A stretch of DNA of 64,000 nt, taken from Spinacia oleracea. Lineage: Eukaryota; Streptophyta; Magnoliopsida; Caryophyllales; Amaranthaceae. This document shows positions 36,665 to 49,410 of the stretch, piece after piece. Both the position numbers and the translations under genes were made by a program. Within the stretch, counting starts at the first letter, position 1. Every line of letters starts with the position of its first letter. The stretch is taken from assembly GCF_020520425.1 (NCBI RefSeq), contig NC_079490.1, forward strand, positions 3,224,001 through 3,288,000. Direction: 5' to 3'. The notes under the pieces were generated by a model that ran no database searches, was not told where the DNA came from, and saw nothing but the letters and a program-made list of their open reading frames with translations.

Positions 36665-37082
36665 TTATTTTTAGTTATGGAATTGTGAATTTTCGATTTT
36701 TAAGCTTGTTATTGTGGTACTATTGTTGGAAATTCTGGGTATTTGGCCCTGTTACTGCTTAATGAATGAATGAATGGCTTATTTATGGTATTTTGAGACT
36801 CTTTATTTTGTTAATTTGTCTGAATTTTGCTTATTTTGCATGTTTGAGCTGGTAATTGAAATTGAATTGGTTTGCATGCATCATGGATTCATGGTGAATG
36901 TGTTTGTATTGTAATTGAGACGGTGGGACAGGTGTTGCCAGTTAGGAGAGTGAAGTTTTGTTTCGCAATTTGTGAAATTGAGGGGAAAGAGGGGGTACTT
37001 AAGGTTTTCTGAGTTCACCAGATTGACCTTAACAGGCTCCCTTGGGCCTTCTTTACATACCGGGTTCATCATTGCTATGATG

Positions 37083-40000
37083 GTTGAGGCCATACAGTGA
37101 GATGAGATCAAAGGCATATATTGCTCTGAGTCTGGTGGTTTTGCCTACTCCACTGTTAAACATGGAGTAACATAGATATTGTTTCACAGAGTAAAAGCCA
37201 CAAGTATACAGAGTATGCTTTAGATGGGGGTACAGTAAAGAACAGAAGGTTTAGTAATTGATTACCGCAATTCAATCACTGATCACCGTCTTGTCAAAGT
37301 ATCTATACTTTTTATTTTTGGTATCATAGCAACTCAAATCTGTCTTTGTTACACTTGATCTCTGTGCTCTGAGGCATTGTTTCGAAATCCGAGGCTGGTA
37401 TGTTTCTGTGCCTGAAACCATACAAAAACACAACTTTGGTTGTGCTAAACAGGTCATCATTAACTACCAGACTAGTGTTCGTTTAAAAAAGAATGTGGGA
37501 TCTATGGGTTGGCGGTACAGCCAATCGTAGTTAAACTCACAGAAAGTCCCAGTCTCCACTTCCAGGATTCTGTCTCTATTTTACACAGAGACCAACTCCA
37601 AAGAAAATACTGCACTTAGAGAGAGAGAGAACAACAATGGTGATAGTGGGAGGCATTAAGGAGAAAGAAGGATTGGCGAACAATTTGCTGTTCATGACCA
37701 CAAGAAGTAAGAGGTTTGTATCTTCCTCTCTTTGTCACATCATATTTCGTTTCTACTTTGTTTTTTCTTAATTTGTTGTTATGATGAATTGTGCAATATA
37801 ATTTACTCTGATTTGATGCTTATTTGTAATTCAATCAATTTTGCAAATTGGTATAGATAATATCTTGCCTTATATGTTTCTTTTATTGAATTGCCTCCAC
37901 TTCCAGTTCAGGAAAATGTTGATGTATGAGTAACAAACTAACAATTGATTGTGAACTCCCAACTGTTTCTTTGAAGGTTTTGACAATGTGTTAGTGTGTC
38001 ATTGACTTAATCAGAGAATTCTTGGTTGGAGTCAATATGTGCGGTTGACCAGTTTACAGTCCGGAACAAAATTATAATCAAGGGCCAAAGAGTTTTCATG
38101 AGCAATTATGTTGATATTCAAACAATGCAGAAAATATTTTTTTCTTAGAAGCATAAGAATTTGTAACTATCATCATATTTACTTAAATACAATACGTAGT
38201 AGCTTATTACAAATAAAGCAACAGATTGGACCTCCAACTATTAGCTTTAAGCATCTGTTATTGTGACTTGAATCCAACGAAGAAGAGGAAAGACTGAAAT
38301 TGAGGCTAAGTGAAGTGCCCCAGACGGGCACGTAACAAGCCTAGGACACAAAGGTTCAAAGTCTCTGGTCCATTTGACGGCATCTCCCTGGGAGGGCATC
38401 ATAAGGCACCCTAGGCTGGCTACAGTTCCCTTGGGCAGGTAGATTACCGACTTCAGCAAAGCTTCTCTTTTTATTCCATGATAGCTATAGCTTTGTTTTT
38501 GGGCTATTATTGGGGAACAATTTAGGTTTTTTTTGAGGTGATGTTTTGGGTTTATGTCTTATTAATAAACATCATTGGTTATTTGGTTGATAGAATTCTC
38601 AAGCAATTAAGAGTTAAGACCTTGTATATATAATATTTTTCTTGTGTTTCTCCGTATAAGTAAAAAAAGCCCCTGCTCTCATCCATAACAGCATCTGATT
38701 CTTATTGTCAGTGAAATTAGTTTCCTATTGGTTGATAATAATGAAAGCTCCTCCTCCCCTGATCTCATTCACATCAGCTTCTGATCGACAATAGTGATAA
38801 TTGTTTAGGGAAGTTGCAACTTCAATCCTTGTATGGAATTGAAACATTGAGCGAAAAGCTCATTATACCCCATATATTGGATGGCCTGGATATGGTAGAA
38901 GGAATCAATTATTTGGTGCTCTTGTGTTTCTTAGGCCTGTGAAGTTAAGTTGATTTTCTTAGAAAAATTCATTTTGTTAATTTCGTATTAATAAATTAGA
39001 GGTGTTTGAGGCCATACAGTGAGATCAGAGGCATATTTGCTCCCAGTCTGTTGGTTTTGCCTACTCCACGTTAAACATGGAGTAACATAGATATTGTTCC
39101 GCAGAGTAAAAGCCATAAATTTACAGCTTATGGTTTAGATTAAAGAAGTACAGTAAAGAACAGAATGTTCAATAATTGATTACCCCAATCACGGATCACC
39201 CTTTTTGTCAAAGTATCTATATTTTTGTTTGATATTTCTCATAGCAATTCAAATCTGTCTTATTACATTTGATCGTTGTGCTCAGATGCATTGTTTCTAA
39301 ATCCGAGGTCGGTATATTTCTGTGCCTGTAAGGCTGAAACCATACAATAACACAAAACTTTTGTGTTAAATTGGTGTTTATTAACTATCATAAAAAACTA
39401 TGTCGCTAAAAAAGAATGTGGGATTTTATTTGTTGACGGTACAGCCAGTTGTGTATACGGGGTAGGTTAAATTCACCGAAAATTCCAGTCTCCAGGATAC
39501 TCTCTCTATTTTATACAGAGCCCAACTCTGAAGAAGATACTGCACTTGGACAGAGAGAACAACAATGGTGACAGTGGGAAGCATTAAGGAGAAAGAAGGA
39601 TTGACAAACAGTTTGCTGTTCATGACCCAAGAAGTAAGAGGTTTGTATTATCCTCTCTTTATCATGTAATATTTTGTTTCTACTTCATTTTTTTCTTAAC
39701 TTGTTATGATGAATTTTGCATAGTGGTACTCTGATTTGATGCTTATTTGAAATTCATTTAATTTAATTGCAAATTAGTATAGAATTGCCTCTACATCCAA
39801 TTCAGGAAGATGTTGATATATGAGTAACTCCTAATTGTTTCTTCAGAGGTTTTGATAACGTTTTAGTATCTCATTGATTTAATTGGAGAATTCTTGGTTG
39901 GATTATATATGCTGTATGAACTTTAACTTTAGGTTGTGCTGTTGATCAGTTTACAGTCTGGAACAAAATTACATTAAGGGCCAAATTTTTTTGATGAGCA

Positions 40001-40905
40001 ATTATGTTGATATTCAAACAGTTCAGAACATAACTTTTTTTTCTTAGAAGCATATGGATTTGTAGTATCATCAGATTTACTTAAGTTGAGTATGCATAGC
40101 TTATAGATTGGACCTTTTCAACTTTAAGAAGAGATTGGACCTTATCAGCTTTAAGAATCTGTTATTGTGACTTGAATCTAGCGAAGAAGAGGAAAGACTG
40201 AAATTCAAGCTAAGTGAAGTGCCCCAGAAGGACACGTAATAAGATCCTAGGTGGGATGACAAAGGTGCAAAGTCCCTCGTCTATCATAAGGCACCCTGGG
40301 CTGGCTATAATGCCCTTGGGCAGGGAGATTACCGACTTCTGCAAAATTTCCCTTTTTATTCAATGACAGCTATAGCTTTGTGTTTGAGCTATTATTGGGG
40401 AACAATTTAGGGTTTGCTGAGGTGAAGTTTTGGGTTTATGTCTTATTAAGGTGATAGAATTCTCAATCCATTAAGAGTTAAGACCTTGTATCTTCCTGTG
40501 TATCTCCATAGAAGTTAAAAACAAAAGCTCTCCATCTCATTCATAACAGCATCTGATTCTTATAGTCAGTAAAATTAGTTTCCTATTAGTTGATAATAAG
40601 AAAGCTCCTCTCCTGATCTCATTCGTATCAGCATCTGATTGGTAATGGTGATAATTGTTTAGGGAAGTTGCAACTTCAATCCTTGTATAAAGTTGTAACA
40701 TCGAGCGAAAAGTTAATTATACTGGATGGCCTGGATATGGTAGAATGGATCAATTATTTGGTTCTCTTGTGTTTCTTAGACCTGTCAAGTGGAGTTGATG
40801 TTCATTGAAATATTGCATTTTGTTAATCTCGTATGAATAACTTATAGGTGGTATGGTGTTATGGATGGATTGTTCCATATCACATCTTTAAGTGATGGAG
40901 TGCAT
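37083..40905 (+). repeat. Tandem duplication, two units of about 1.9 kb
   Basis: Unit 1 is about 37083-39003 and unit 2 about 39004-40905. Both start with 'gaggccatacagtgagat', then share 'ggttttgcctactccac' and 'catggagtaacatagatatt', the dead cystatin promoter and exon 1, and the long intron ('aagtgccccaga', 'gggcagg..gattaccgactt'). The left edge begins in the 3' flank of the ubiquitin-RUB gene. Unit 1 ends before the exon 2 that unit 2 retains downstream. Confidence 0.85.
37637..37712 (+). pseudogene. Cystatin pseudogene A, exon 1
   Basis: The ATG at 37637 opens [16 protein letters not shown], aligning with [16 protein letters not shown] of the intact gene. About 20 bases covering the codons for LEIETLAQ are then missing, which shifts the frame and destroys the helix signature. 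The copy has promoter and intron sequence, so it arose by genomic duplication and not by retroposition. No exon 2 follows within its duplication unit. Confidence 0.85.
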
Positions 40906-41160
40906 TATTTTCGCAGAACACTGTTCGAATTTCAAACTGTTGTAAATAGTTACTGATACAATATACTATATTTACTCTTGAGGTAACTGATGCTGACAAG
41001 TCTGACAACTGAGACGGAGAAGGTTCATGAAGCGAAAGTGTGGCTGATGATCTCCACGGAAGTGCTAGGAATTCGAGCGGTGGCGCTGATGCCATGGCAG
41101 AGCCGCAGAGGGTTTTATCAGCTAGGAATGTGCTTCCATGACCCATCCGACAATGGTGAG
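39565..41160 (+). pseudogene. Cystatin pseudogene B (exons 1 and 2)
   Basis: Exon 1 at 39565-39641 encodes MVTVGSIKEKEGLTNS and shares the same internal deletion as copy A. Exon 2 begins after the acceptor at 40916 and runs to about 41150. It lacks the codons for the QVVAG loop ('aaatagttactgatac' replaces that stretch) and has lost two bases near its start. An extra 'tctgacaactgagacgg' interrupts the region before the PW loop. The 3' flank 'gacaatggtgagt' matches the intact gene's 3'-UTR donor site. Confidence 0.88.
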
Positions 41161-43062
41161 TGTCCCTTGACTTGAATCTTAGTCTGTGGATTGGAAATTG
41201 ATTTGATCTTTGTATAAGGAAGATGAAGGTGATATAGTTCCTTATGCTATCTGAAGGGAAACATCCAAAAACAATGCCTGCTAAAAAACACCTAAAATAC
41301 AACCATGGAACTCATTTAAGAATTAATGTTAAATTTTGGTCAAAAGGATGATTTTAACCATGTATATCCCCCTAGACCCTTTCTAGCTATTGGAAGAATA
41401 ACATAACAAGAAAAATAAAGGCCTTGACGTTTGACATGACCAAGATAAAAAATGAATATGTGCTTCTTATCTTTTTAATTACTAAGTATATTTTCCTGTT
41501 GGATCAATTAGAATGAGAATTACTCGTAAAGCATCCATTATTATGACCCAAGTTTTATCTGTAACCCAAAAAAGCTAATCTATGATCCCAAAGTGGATTG
41601 ATTTAAACAGGCACTTTTACAGCTCTTAACATCTGTTTTTAATTAGTGTAGGAATAGAGTTCAAGTAGGTGACATTATGGAGTTTGTGAGTGTCAAGACA
41701 AGATAGAGGTAAGGGTGTGCAAAAAACCCAAATTCTGAAACCGAACCAGAAACCTAAAAACCAAACCGAAAAATAGGTAACCGAACTCAAAATATCGGGT
41801 TAGGGTCACCTTTGAACCTTTTCCCGGGTTACCGGTTTGGATACGGGTATCTGTTGTGTGAGAATTCGTCTTTGAACCTGTTTCCACAGTTGATTATCTA
41901 TATTTAATTTGCAAGTCTTAATATCACGGATTTGGATTGCCTACTTGTTTTACTCCTTGTTAAGGTAGTGTTCGAGTTCGTTTTACTCATCACACGGAGC
42001 ATATATTTGAAGTTATTAGCTTTGAAATTATTTGAAAGTTGGGTATGAACTTATCATATTTTACTTATTAACTTTATACTTAGCAACTTATAACTAATAC
42101 CTTGTTTTGTTTGCCTTGTTTTTCACTTGTTACCTTTATACTTTAGGAAAAATAAGTTCAGATAAGTTAAGATAACTTTTAAAAAAGTAAGATTGGATAA
42201 GATCGGAAAAGTTTAAATAAGATGCATAGTAACTGAGTAAGTAATAAAGATTACTCAAATTACAATTTACAGTTAAAAATAAATTTAGATAATTAAAAAT
42301 TCAATTGAGTAGAAAGCAGCATTATTGTCCTTAACTAGTTTAAAAATTTCCGTTACTCGTAACCAATAAAATAACACGGAAAAAGATATCGGATTGTGTT
42401 AAGTGGGAACAGTGACCCATATATTTGAATCTGGCTTGTTCACATATGCCGTTGCAATTAAAAATTACTCTTACTTCGTATGGCGTAATATTTGGTCGGC
42501 TACTTGACTTGTATGGGACATACAGTTTAGTGAATACTCCTAATTGTTTATTAACCACTATGTAATATGAATATAAAATAGTAACTGTATTAATAATGCT
42601 AGTATAAATATTTAGGGGGCATTTGATTTGGAGAGTGGTATTTAAAAATGATATCATAAATATTAAATTGGCAAAAAAAACATTAAATTAGACGTATTTA
42701 TTCTCTTTTGTGATTATTTTGTAGTGTGGATGGTGGGGCAAGGATGGGGATGAAAATGTAAGGTGGAGATGGAAGAACCTACATACGCATCCGTCCCACC
42801 CGCCTGCCCCATTAACATCCCCATACCTTATACGTCTAAGGGACTAGCTAGTGGTATATTTTTCCAATATAATATAGTCACGCGCAACGATTCCAAAATA
42901 AAGTACCTCGTACTACTAATTTGGGTACAGAAAGAGACAGAGAATATAGTAATAAAATAAGAGTGACCCAAAATTTGAAACTTAGACGTTATAAGTTTAT
43001 AACTAATGGTCATTATTAATGGGGAAACTTTAAAAACTCTGGATTACCCCAATTCAATAATC
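41161..43062. other. Gene-free stretch before the ankyrin gene
   Basis: The start continues the dead cystatin 3' flank. At 41711-41860 a 'aaccgaaccagaaacc' block opening with TAAGGGTGTGCAAA looks like a truncated relative of the hAT elements at 10.8 and 50.7 kb. At about 42105-42240 there is 'aagttcagataagtt' MITE debris. The promoter of the ankyrin gene should lie in the last few hundred bases; no clear TATA box was found. Confidence 0.4.
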
Positions 43063-46000
43063 ATGGCATCTCTAGATATCCAAGAGTTGAGGGAAGCAGC
43101 AGTGTTTGGAGATGTAGAGTTCCTTAAAAAATGTGTTGAATCCAACAAACCCATCCAATACTACACCACCTTCTTCTCTTGGGACGACGATCATCATCAT
43201 CACGGCAATATCTTCCACATGGCAGCTAGGGAAAACAGAGAAGAGTTCATTCGAGAAGTCATTGGAATCTTACCTGTTGAAGACACTCAAAAACTCATCC
43301 TCCAACCCTGTGACAATATAGACGACATACAACGTGCCACGTGTAACCCTCTTCATGAAGCAGCCAGGGTCGGCAATGTTGAGATAGTAAAGATGTTCCT
43401 AAATGTTTACAAATCATCTTCTTTGCCATCTGATCATTCAAAAAGACCATGGTTGCAGAGGAATGACAGAGGACATATTCCTTGTCACCTGGTTTTTTTT
43501 GGTGCTAATGAGGAATGTGCGTTGGAAATATTTAAAATGGATATGGAGTTGCATTGCAATATGCCTACTCGTCGTGGCACTTCCTTACTTTACGAAGCTA
43601 TAATTAAAAGGTTTTTGAATTTGGCTTTACAGATAGTCAGGTCCCCCCACTCTATTTGTTGCACTGGGATAGAAGGCGCCACCCCGTTGCACTTCCTACA
43701 TTTTCTAAATTGCCCAGGTAACTACTCCCATTCTTTATTCTGGGTTTGTAGATTTCAAATTTACAATTTTATTTACTTCGTATGTACATGTCAAGGTGAC
43801 GGATATTACTTTAGTACTCCCTCAGTTCCTAAGTATTCCTCCTAATCGGGCATTCCTAAATAAGTGTCCCTGCAGATGGAAATGCACAAGTTTGTGAGGT
43901 ATACTGCAGTACTTTAGTTTGTTAATGCTGGTACATCAATCATATCCCATTACAGTATTTTTTTTTGATTACAGAAGAAGAGGAAATTTGTCGAGGGTTG
44001 CTCCAAAGAGCGCCGGAGCAAATAAAACAAAAAACTGATTCTGGAAATTCAATATTCCATAGATGGGCAAAAGGTGGCAAACTTTGGCCATTTAAATGTT
44101 TTGTAGAGAGCTGTGATATTATCCCTGATGTTAGGAGGGTATTCGTAGACATGGTCGCTCAAACGAACCACGATGGTGACAACCCTCTACATAGTCTGCT
44201 AGCTGGGCTTACCGCCAGTGAAGAATTCACTACTGAAATAGCAAAGTTTCTCATAGATGTATACAAACGGGAAACATCAGGACATGAATCGAGTATCTCA
44301 CCAGAAGATCAACTTCCGTGGTTAATGGAGAATAATAAAGGAGATACACCTTTGTCCTTGGGCATAGCCCGTCAGTATGAAAACTTTGCAATGTATATCT
44401 TGTCATTGGATGAAAATTCACTTCTTAAATGCCAGAATAATGTTCTGTTTTTGGCTATCGAGAAGGGATGCCATGGTGTTGCAGAAAAGATTTTGGAGAT
44501 AGTGAATAACCGAGGATGGACTCAGATTCTTTTTAATGATCACCAGAATGTCTTGCATCTTGCACCATTATGCACAAGTCAGCTTCTCTTTTAGAGTGCG
44601 TTATGTTATTCACCTGATTTTTACTTACTCCCTCCGTTCTTGAATGTTAGTCCTCTTTTCGTATTGGATTGTTTTTTTATTAGTTCCTGTTGAAATATTT
44701 CCTTATTTGTCCAACATTTATTCTCATTATACCCTCATAAATATCTAGATAGCCCATTTGTTTACTTTCAAGTAAACCTTTATCCCCATTAAGCCCCATA
44801 ATTGTTTCTCTCTCCTACCCACATGGGTTAGATTCATGTGACAAGTGTACTTATATTGGATTGTATTCGAAAAGGGACTAACATTCAGAAATGGAGGGAG
44901 TATGTTTTATGAACTTATCTGAATTTATTTGAACTTATCCGAACGTCATTTTTCTTAAAAGCAGGAGATTTTTGTAAACAGCTAATGGAAGGCCACCCGG
45001 AGTTGCTCAACAGAGTTGACAGAGGCGGTATTACAATTATACATAGCTGGATAAGAAACAGTGAAGTATGGCCGTTTGAATATCTTCTCACGAGTAAATG
45101 GAGAAGTTCTTTCAGCAAACTTATTGGTGCTACAGATTACAAAGATCGAGACAACCCTTTTCATGTTGCTGCCACTGCCCTCCATGAAACAACGGACCAA
45201 CTTGTAGAGCTCCTGGTAGAAGCTTTCAAAGAAGAAATGCCTAATTGGAATGTGAGTGACGTTAGTTTAATGCCATGGTTTCAAAAGAATAAAAAAAATC
45301 AAGGACCTCTACACTTGGCTATAAGCAACCAGCGTGAAAAACTGGCATTATACATATTGTCATTACTTAAGGCCGATCGTATTAATACACTACTAGATTA
45401 TTATGAGCCGGAGCACTCTACTCTGTTTCTTGCTATACAAAATAATTGCTCTCAGGTATCCAAAGCGATATTGGCGAGGCTGGATAAGGAAAGCTGGAGC
45501 AAATATGTCAAAGATTCCTCTAGTGGCCGGAATATATTGCATCTAGCTCCAAGTTTGACAGGTATTATAAGATTTGATCTACTTCATTATGCACTAATTA
45601 TCTATATTTACCCTTTTACTAATTAACCAGTTAGCAGCTGTGCATGGTTTCTTTAAATTTTTTTGAACAATTAGTTTATTCAAATGCTGCATTAATATGG
45701 GTGGAAAACTGGAAAAAGGGTACTTTCAAAGTGCGCATTAGTTAATACTTTTGATTTTCAGTATCAACAACTATATAAATAAGTTGAATTTAGATGCAAT
45801 AAATAAAAGGGGATCATTTCATAATTTACTCCACATTGGATATTTAAAAGTCATCATTGTTTCCAAGAAGAATAAATTAGTGGTAGTACACTAGTACTTA
45901 ATTTCTAAAAAATTTAAAAAAAATAATAAATGAGAGATTTTGGATTGAAAAAGAAAACTGTGCTTTAGTATAATACTAGATTGGTCCTATACATGCACGG

Positions 46001-48297
46001 ATATTCTAAAGTTATTTGACCAATTTTTCATAATACGTAATTCAACTGAAATATTCGTCTCCCTAAAGTTGTTGCATAATTAATAAATCTTGAACATAAT
46101 TTATTTAATCATCTAATACGAAGTATTCAATTTCTGTCCTAATACATTTTAGTGTTTTATATGTTTGATACGCTGATTTGACCAAAATATTCGATATTTT
46201 AATATGTTGATTTGACCAAAATATTCGATATATTAATATGCTGATTTGACCAAAATATTCGATATATTAATATGCTTATTTGACCAAAAATATTGAGTAA
46301 ATTTATTTTCCATTGTTACTATTGTATAACGATTTGACGAAAATATTACCAAAATCATTTTTAGCAAATTATTATTATGTGGCATACATCATTTCCACAA
46401 TCTATAAATAAATATTTTTCCCATACATAAACAGTAAATAAAAAAGGATAGAAAATATAAAAAAAATATAAAAAAAGATTTTTTAGGAAAAAAGTTTTGG
46501 CTAGAAAATTTTACATCAGGAAGTGACACGTGTCATTCCTGGTGTCTGTTTTAGTACAATGTAATAGATATAGATTTTAATTTGGTGAAACATGAAAGCA
46601 GATATAGAGTTAGGAACTTGGCTGGTTAATGTACTACCGGAGTATATAACTGAAAAAGACAACAACGGACAATCAGCTTGGGATAAAGCGTATGAAGTTG
46701 GTCCTACATGGTTTATAAAAGAAGTTCTCAAAAAAGATCCAACTGTGTTCAGTAGAGCACCCTTGGCTTGGATAAAAGCTTGTGAGAATGGTCATGTCTC
46801 GGCTCTTCGTGCCTTCATCGACCATAATCCGGGAGCGTTCAGAGATATTTGTATTGTGCATAAGAAATCTCCCTTGCATCACATACGTCTCCAAAATGTT
46901 ACCGAGTATGAAGAGTTTCTTAAGATTCCGTGCATGAAGGATCTACTCAATGTTCAAGATTCACAAGAAGAAACACCTTTGCACAAAGCTATACGAAACG
47001 AAGACATATACTTGACTGAAATGTTGCTCAACATGGATAAGATTATATACGACATCAACGACAACCAAAATATAACTGCAATGGATCTGCTGGCGCATGT
47101 ATGCAAGAAGCAGGAAGCATGGGTATGATTTCTTTCCTTGGCTTGTGATTTTGACTTCTACTTGGCTTCTGTTGGATTGCACCGGTAAGCTTAAGAAATT
47201 ATATACTTCCTCCGTTCCTTAAATATTGTACCATGTTGACTTTTACGTTTCCTAACACATGACTTCGATGCGTAATATTAAGCATATGTAAAAGTTATAA
47301 AAAAAATAGGTGTTTAGAAAGTATATAACAATACCAATCTAATAATTAGATCCTATATGATTACATTTTTACATATAAATTACAAAAGAGGGTCAAATGC
47401 ATAGTGTGAATAGTGTAAAAGTCAAAATAGTGCGGTATTTGGGGAACAGAGGAAGTAATTGGATCTTGGAATTAAATACTTTGTGGTAATTGAATTGAAA
47501 TTTTATGATTTATGATCTTCATTTGCAAATCATTACAGCGCCAGATGTGCAAAAGAAATGGACTTGATCCAAAGATAAAAACGGCATACTTCCAACATAA
47601 GACGAATTTATTAGACGTGCGAACTTCACTATTTGTGGTAGCGGCTCTACTAGCCACCATTACATTTACTGCTGGATTCACTCTCCCCGGTGGATTTACT
47701 CAAGACACTGGAGAAGCACTTTTGGCCAAAAGGGCATGTTTTCAAGTGTTTATGGTATCAGATACATTGGCCTTATTTTTTTCAATGTTGGTGCTGATTT
47801 GTCTCACATGGTCCATGGTCTTCAGTCCTAGTAAGTCACTAATATTGATTGATCGAAGCATGGTGTTACTCAGGGTGGCACTCAACTGCACCTTAGTGGC
47901 TTTTATGACCGGTGTTTACACTGTTATCGCCCCAAAGTCATTGTGGGTAGCCATCCTTATTATTGTGATCATAAGTTCTCTCATAGTAATTTCAGTCAAT
48001 AAGAACTTCTTGTATGAAGTCATGGACAAGTTGTTCCCCGCTGCAAATAAAGAGTGCAGAGACCCAATGCGTCTACTTGAACTGGTAAGTTATGATATTC
48101 GCATCATAAGCTACAACTTTATGTACCTTATGCGACAGAACTCTGTTAAATTTTTATTTAATGCTTCGACTCTTCGAGGCATAATGACCATTACTGATGT
48201 ACTCAAATCTATGTTTTAATATCAGGGGTACAACTCTAGAGAAGAACAGGATGCCTTGCTCAGTCATAATGGGCAGGGTTCGGACCAAAGTACCTGA
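43063..48297 (+). CDS. Ankyrin-repeat protein with PGG membrane domain (ACD6/ITN1-like)
   Basis: Plants use this family in defence and salt/ROS signalling at membranes. Exons 43063-43717, 43975-44577, 44965-45561, 46602-47122, 47539-48084 and 48226-48297 sum to 2994 nt (997 codons). The long N-terminal part holds many diverged ankyrin units: NIFHMAARENREEF, NPLHEAARVGNVEIV, TPLHFLHFL, NPLHSLLAGL, GPLHLAISNQREKLAL, TPLHKAIRNEDIYL. Three consecutive blocks start similarly (SIFHRWAKGGKLWPF, TIIHSWIRNSEVWPF), which suggests internal duplication of an exon-sized module. The C-terminus has the PGG domain (NLLDVRTSLFVVAALLATIT then TLPGGF, PGG at 842-844) and about four membrane spans. An in-frame ATG at 43006 is less likely than MASLDIQELREA. 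If the last intron is retained, the protein ends at 48219 with SYDIR...KSMF instead. Confidence 0.9.
44628..44900. mobile_element. Stowaway-type MITE in ankyrin-gene intron 2
   Basis: The ends CTCCCTCCGTTCTTGAATGT and reversed CTCCCTCCATTTCTGAATGT are flanked by TA at 44626-44627 and 44901-44902. About 273 bp, non-coding. Confidence 0.85.
45976..46574 (-). mobile_element. Non-autonomous Helitron in ankyrin-gene intron 3
   Basis: On the minus strand it starts TCTATATCTATTACATTG after host A and ends CCGTGCATGTATAGGACCAA then CTAG before host T. It contains the shared block 'gacacgtgtcattcctgg' also found in the element at 57192-58287. Its 5' end lies 27 bp upstream of exon 4. Confidence 0.65.
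46168..46294 (+). repeat. 35-bp tandem repeat inside the Helitron
   Basis: Four units of TGATTTGACCAAAATATTCG followed by 'atatattaatatgc' run head to tail. The first and last units are diverged. Confidence 0.75.
47206..47455. mobile_element. Stowaway-type MITE in ankyrin-gene intron 4
   Basis: The left end is CTTCCTCCGTTCCTTAAATA and the reversed right end is CTTCCTCTGTTCCCCAAATA. TA lies at 47204-47205 and 47456-47457. About 250 bp. Confidence 0.8.
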
Positions 48298-48578
48298 TCA
48301 ATCTTCTAGCCAGTCAAAGCTAACACGGGCTGGGTTCTGACAGAAATTCTGGCAAGGTAGGATCCTTCATCTTACCTACTTAAAAAAAATATTTATATAT
48401 ATTAATAGGGACATATGCAAATATTCTCCTAGGATATATTCATGCATGTTGTCATAAACTTGAAAGACATTGAATTGATAAAATTGAAAGACATTGAATT
48501 GAGCTTTTGAATTCGTTCCCATTTGGCAGAATACGGTAGTGTTGATTGGTGAACTTTTAATTCTCAGGTGATTATGAT

Positions 48579-49410
48579 GAGAATGAGGCAATTTGGCATG
48601 AACATGGCGTATGGACCGTGCATTAGTTGTAAATTATGATTAAATCCTCCTAAGGAGGTTGAAAGCATTTTAACTTCAGACAAGGTTCACTGTGAGTCTT
48701 TGTAGGATGGCCGTTTTTATAGTTGTGAGGCTGCTGTAATTGTTGATGTCATCTGTATCCACATTTTCGACAGATAAGTTTTAGAGGTAGATGTTGATCT
48801 TGCTCTTAAAAATAGTCCAGTTCTCAGTGATATTAAGCACTGGTTTTAAGCTTGAATGCTGTAATATTTGCTGGTTATGCTGTTGCTGTTGGTATTCTTT
48901 GGGCTTCTGTAAATCACTGATGTTGTTTACTTTTTACAAATTTAGCTAAACTACCATAAAGGTCCATAACTATCATTCATTATCTAGTGTGTGTGTGCAC
49001 ATGCGTCTAAAATCTCCATCCGGTCACCATTTGATCAATTGAGAACGAAAGACGAAGTGTTGAGGCAATACATGACATATGAACGGTGCATTGGTATGAT
49101 TGGGTTGATCTTTTGAAGCGTGCCTGTAAATAGGGGTTGAAAACTTTTACCTTCTGACAAGGTTCGCTCTGAATCGCTGTGGGATGGCCGTGTTCAAAAT
49201 TGTGAGACTGCTGTAGCGGTTGATGTCATCTGAATCCAGATCTTCAGACAGATAAGTTTTAGAGGTAGATGTTCTTGCTCTTAAATTGTGCAGTTCTCAG
49301 TGATATTTAGTGTCTGATTGTATGCTTTGTTCTACTTGAATTCTGCAATCTTTGGTGGTTATGCTGTTGGGTATCTCTGGGCTTCTATAAATCACTGATG
49401 TTTGTGTAAT
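48579..49410 (+). repeat. Tandem duplication of a non-coding unit of about 465 bp
   Basis: Copy 1 (about 48579-48935) and copy 2 (about 49043-49410) share, in order, 'gaggcaat', 'gtgcatt', 'gacaaggttc', 'ggatggccg', 'gttgatgtcatctg', 'gacagataagttttagaggt' and 'aaatcactgatg'. No open frame persists in either copy. The source could be a dead exon or the 3' UTR of a neighbouring gene; it was not recognised. The rest of 48298-50300 shows nothing further. Confidence 0.65.

Noticed and set aside
41711-41860. Full hAT element near 41.7 kb
   Set aside because: Only the left end TAAGGGTGTGCAAA and some subterminal repeats are visible; no right end or target duplication, so it is mentioned only as debris.
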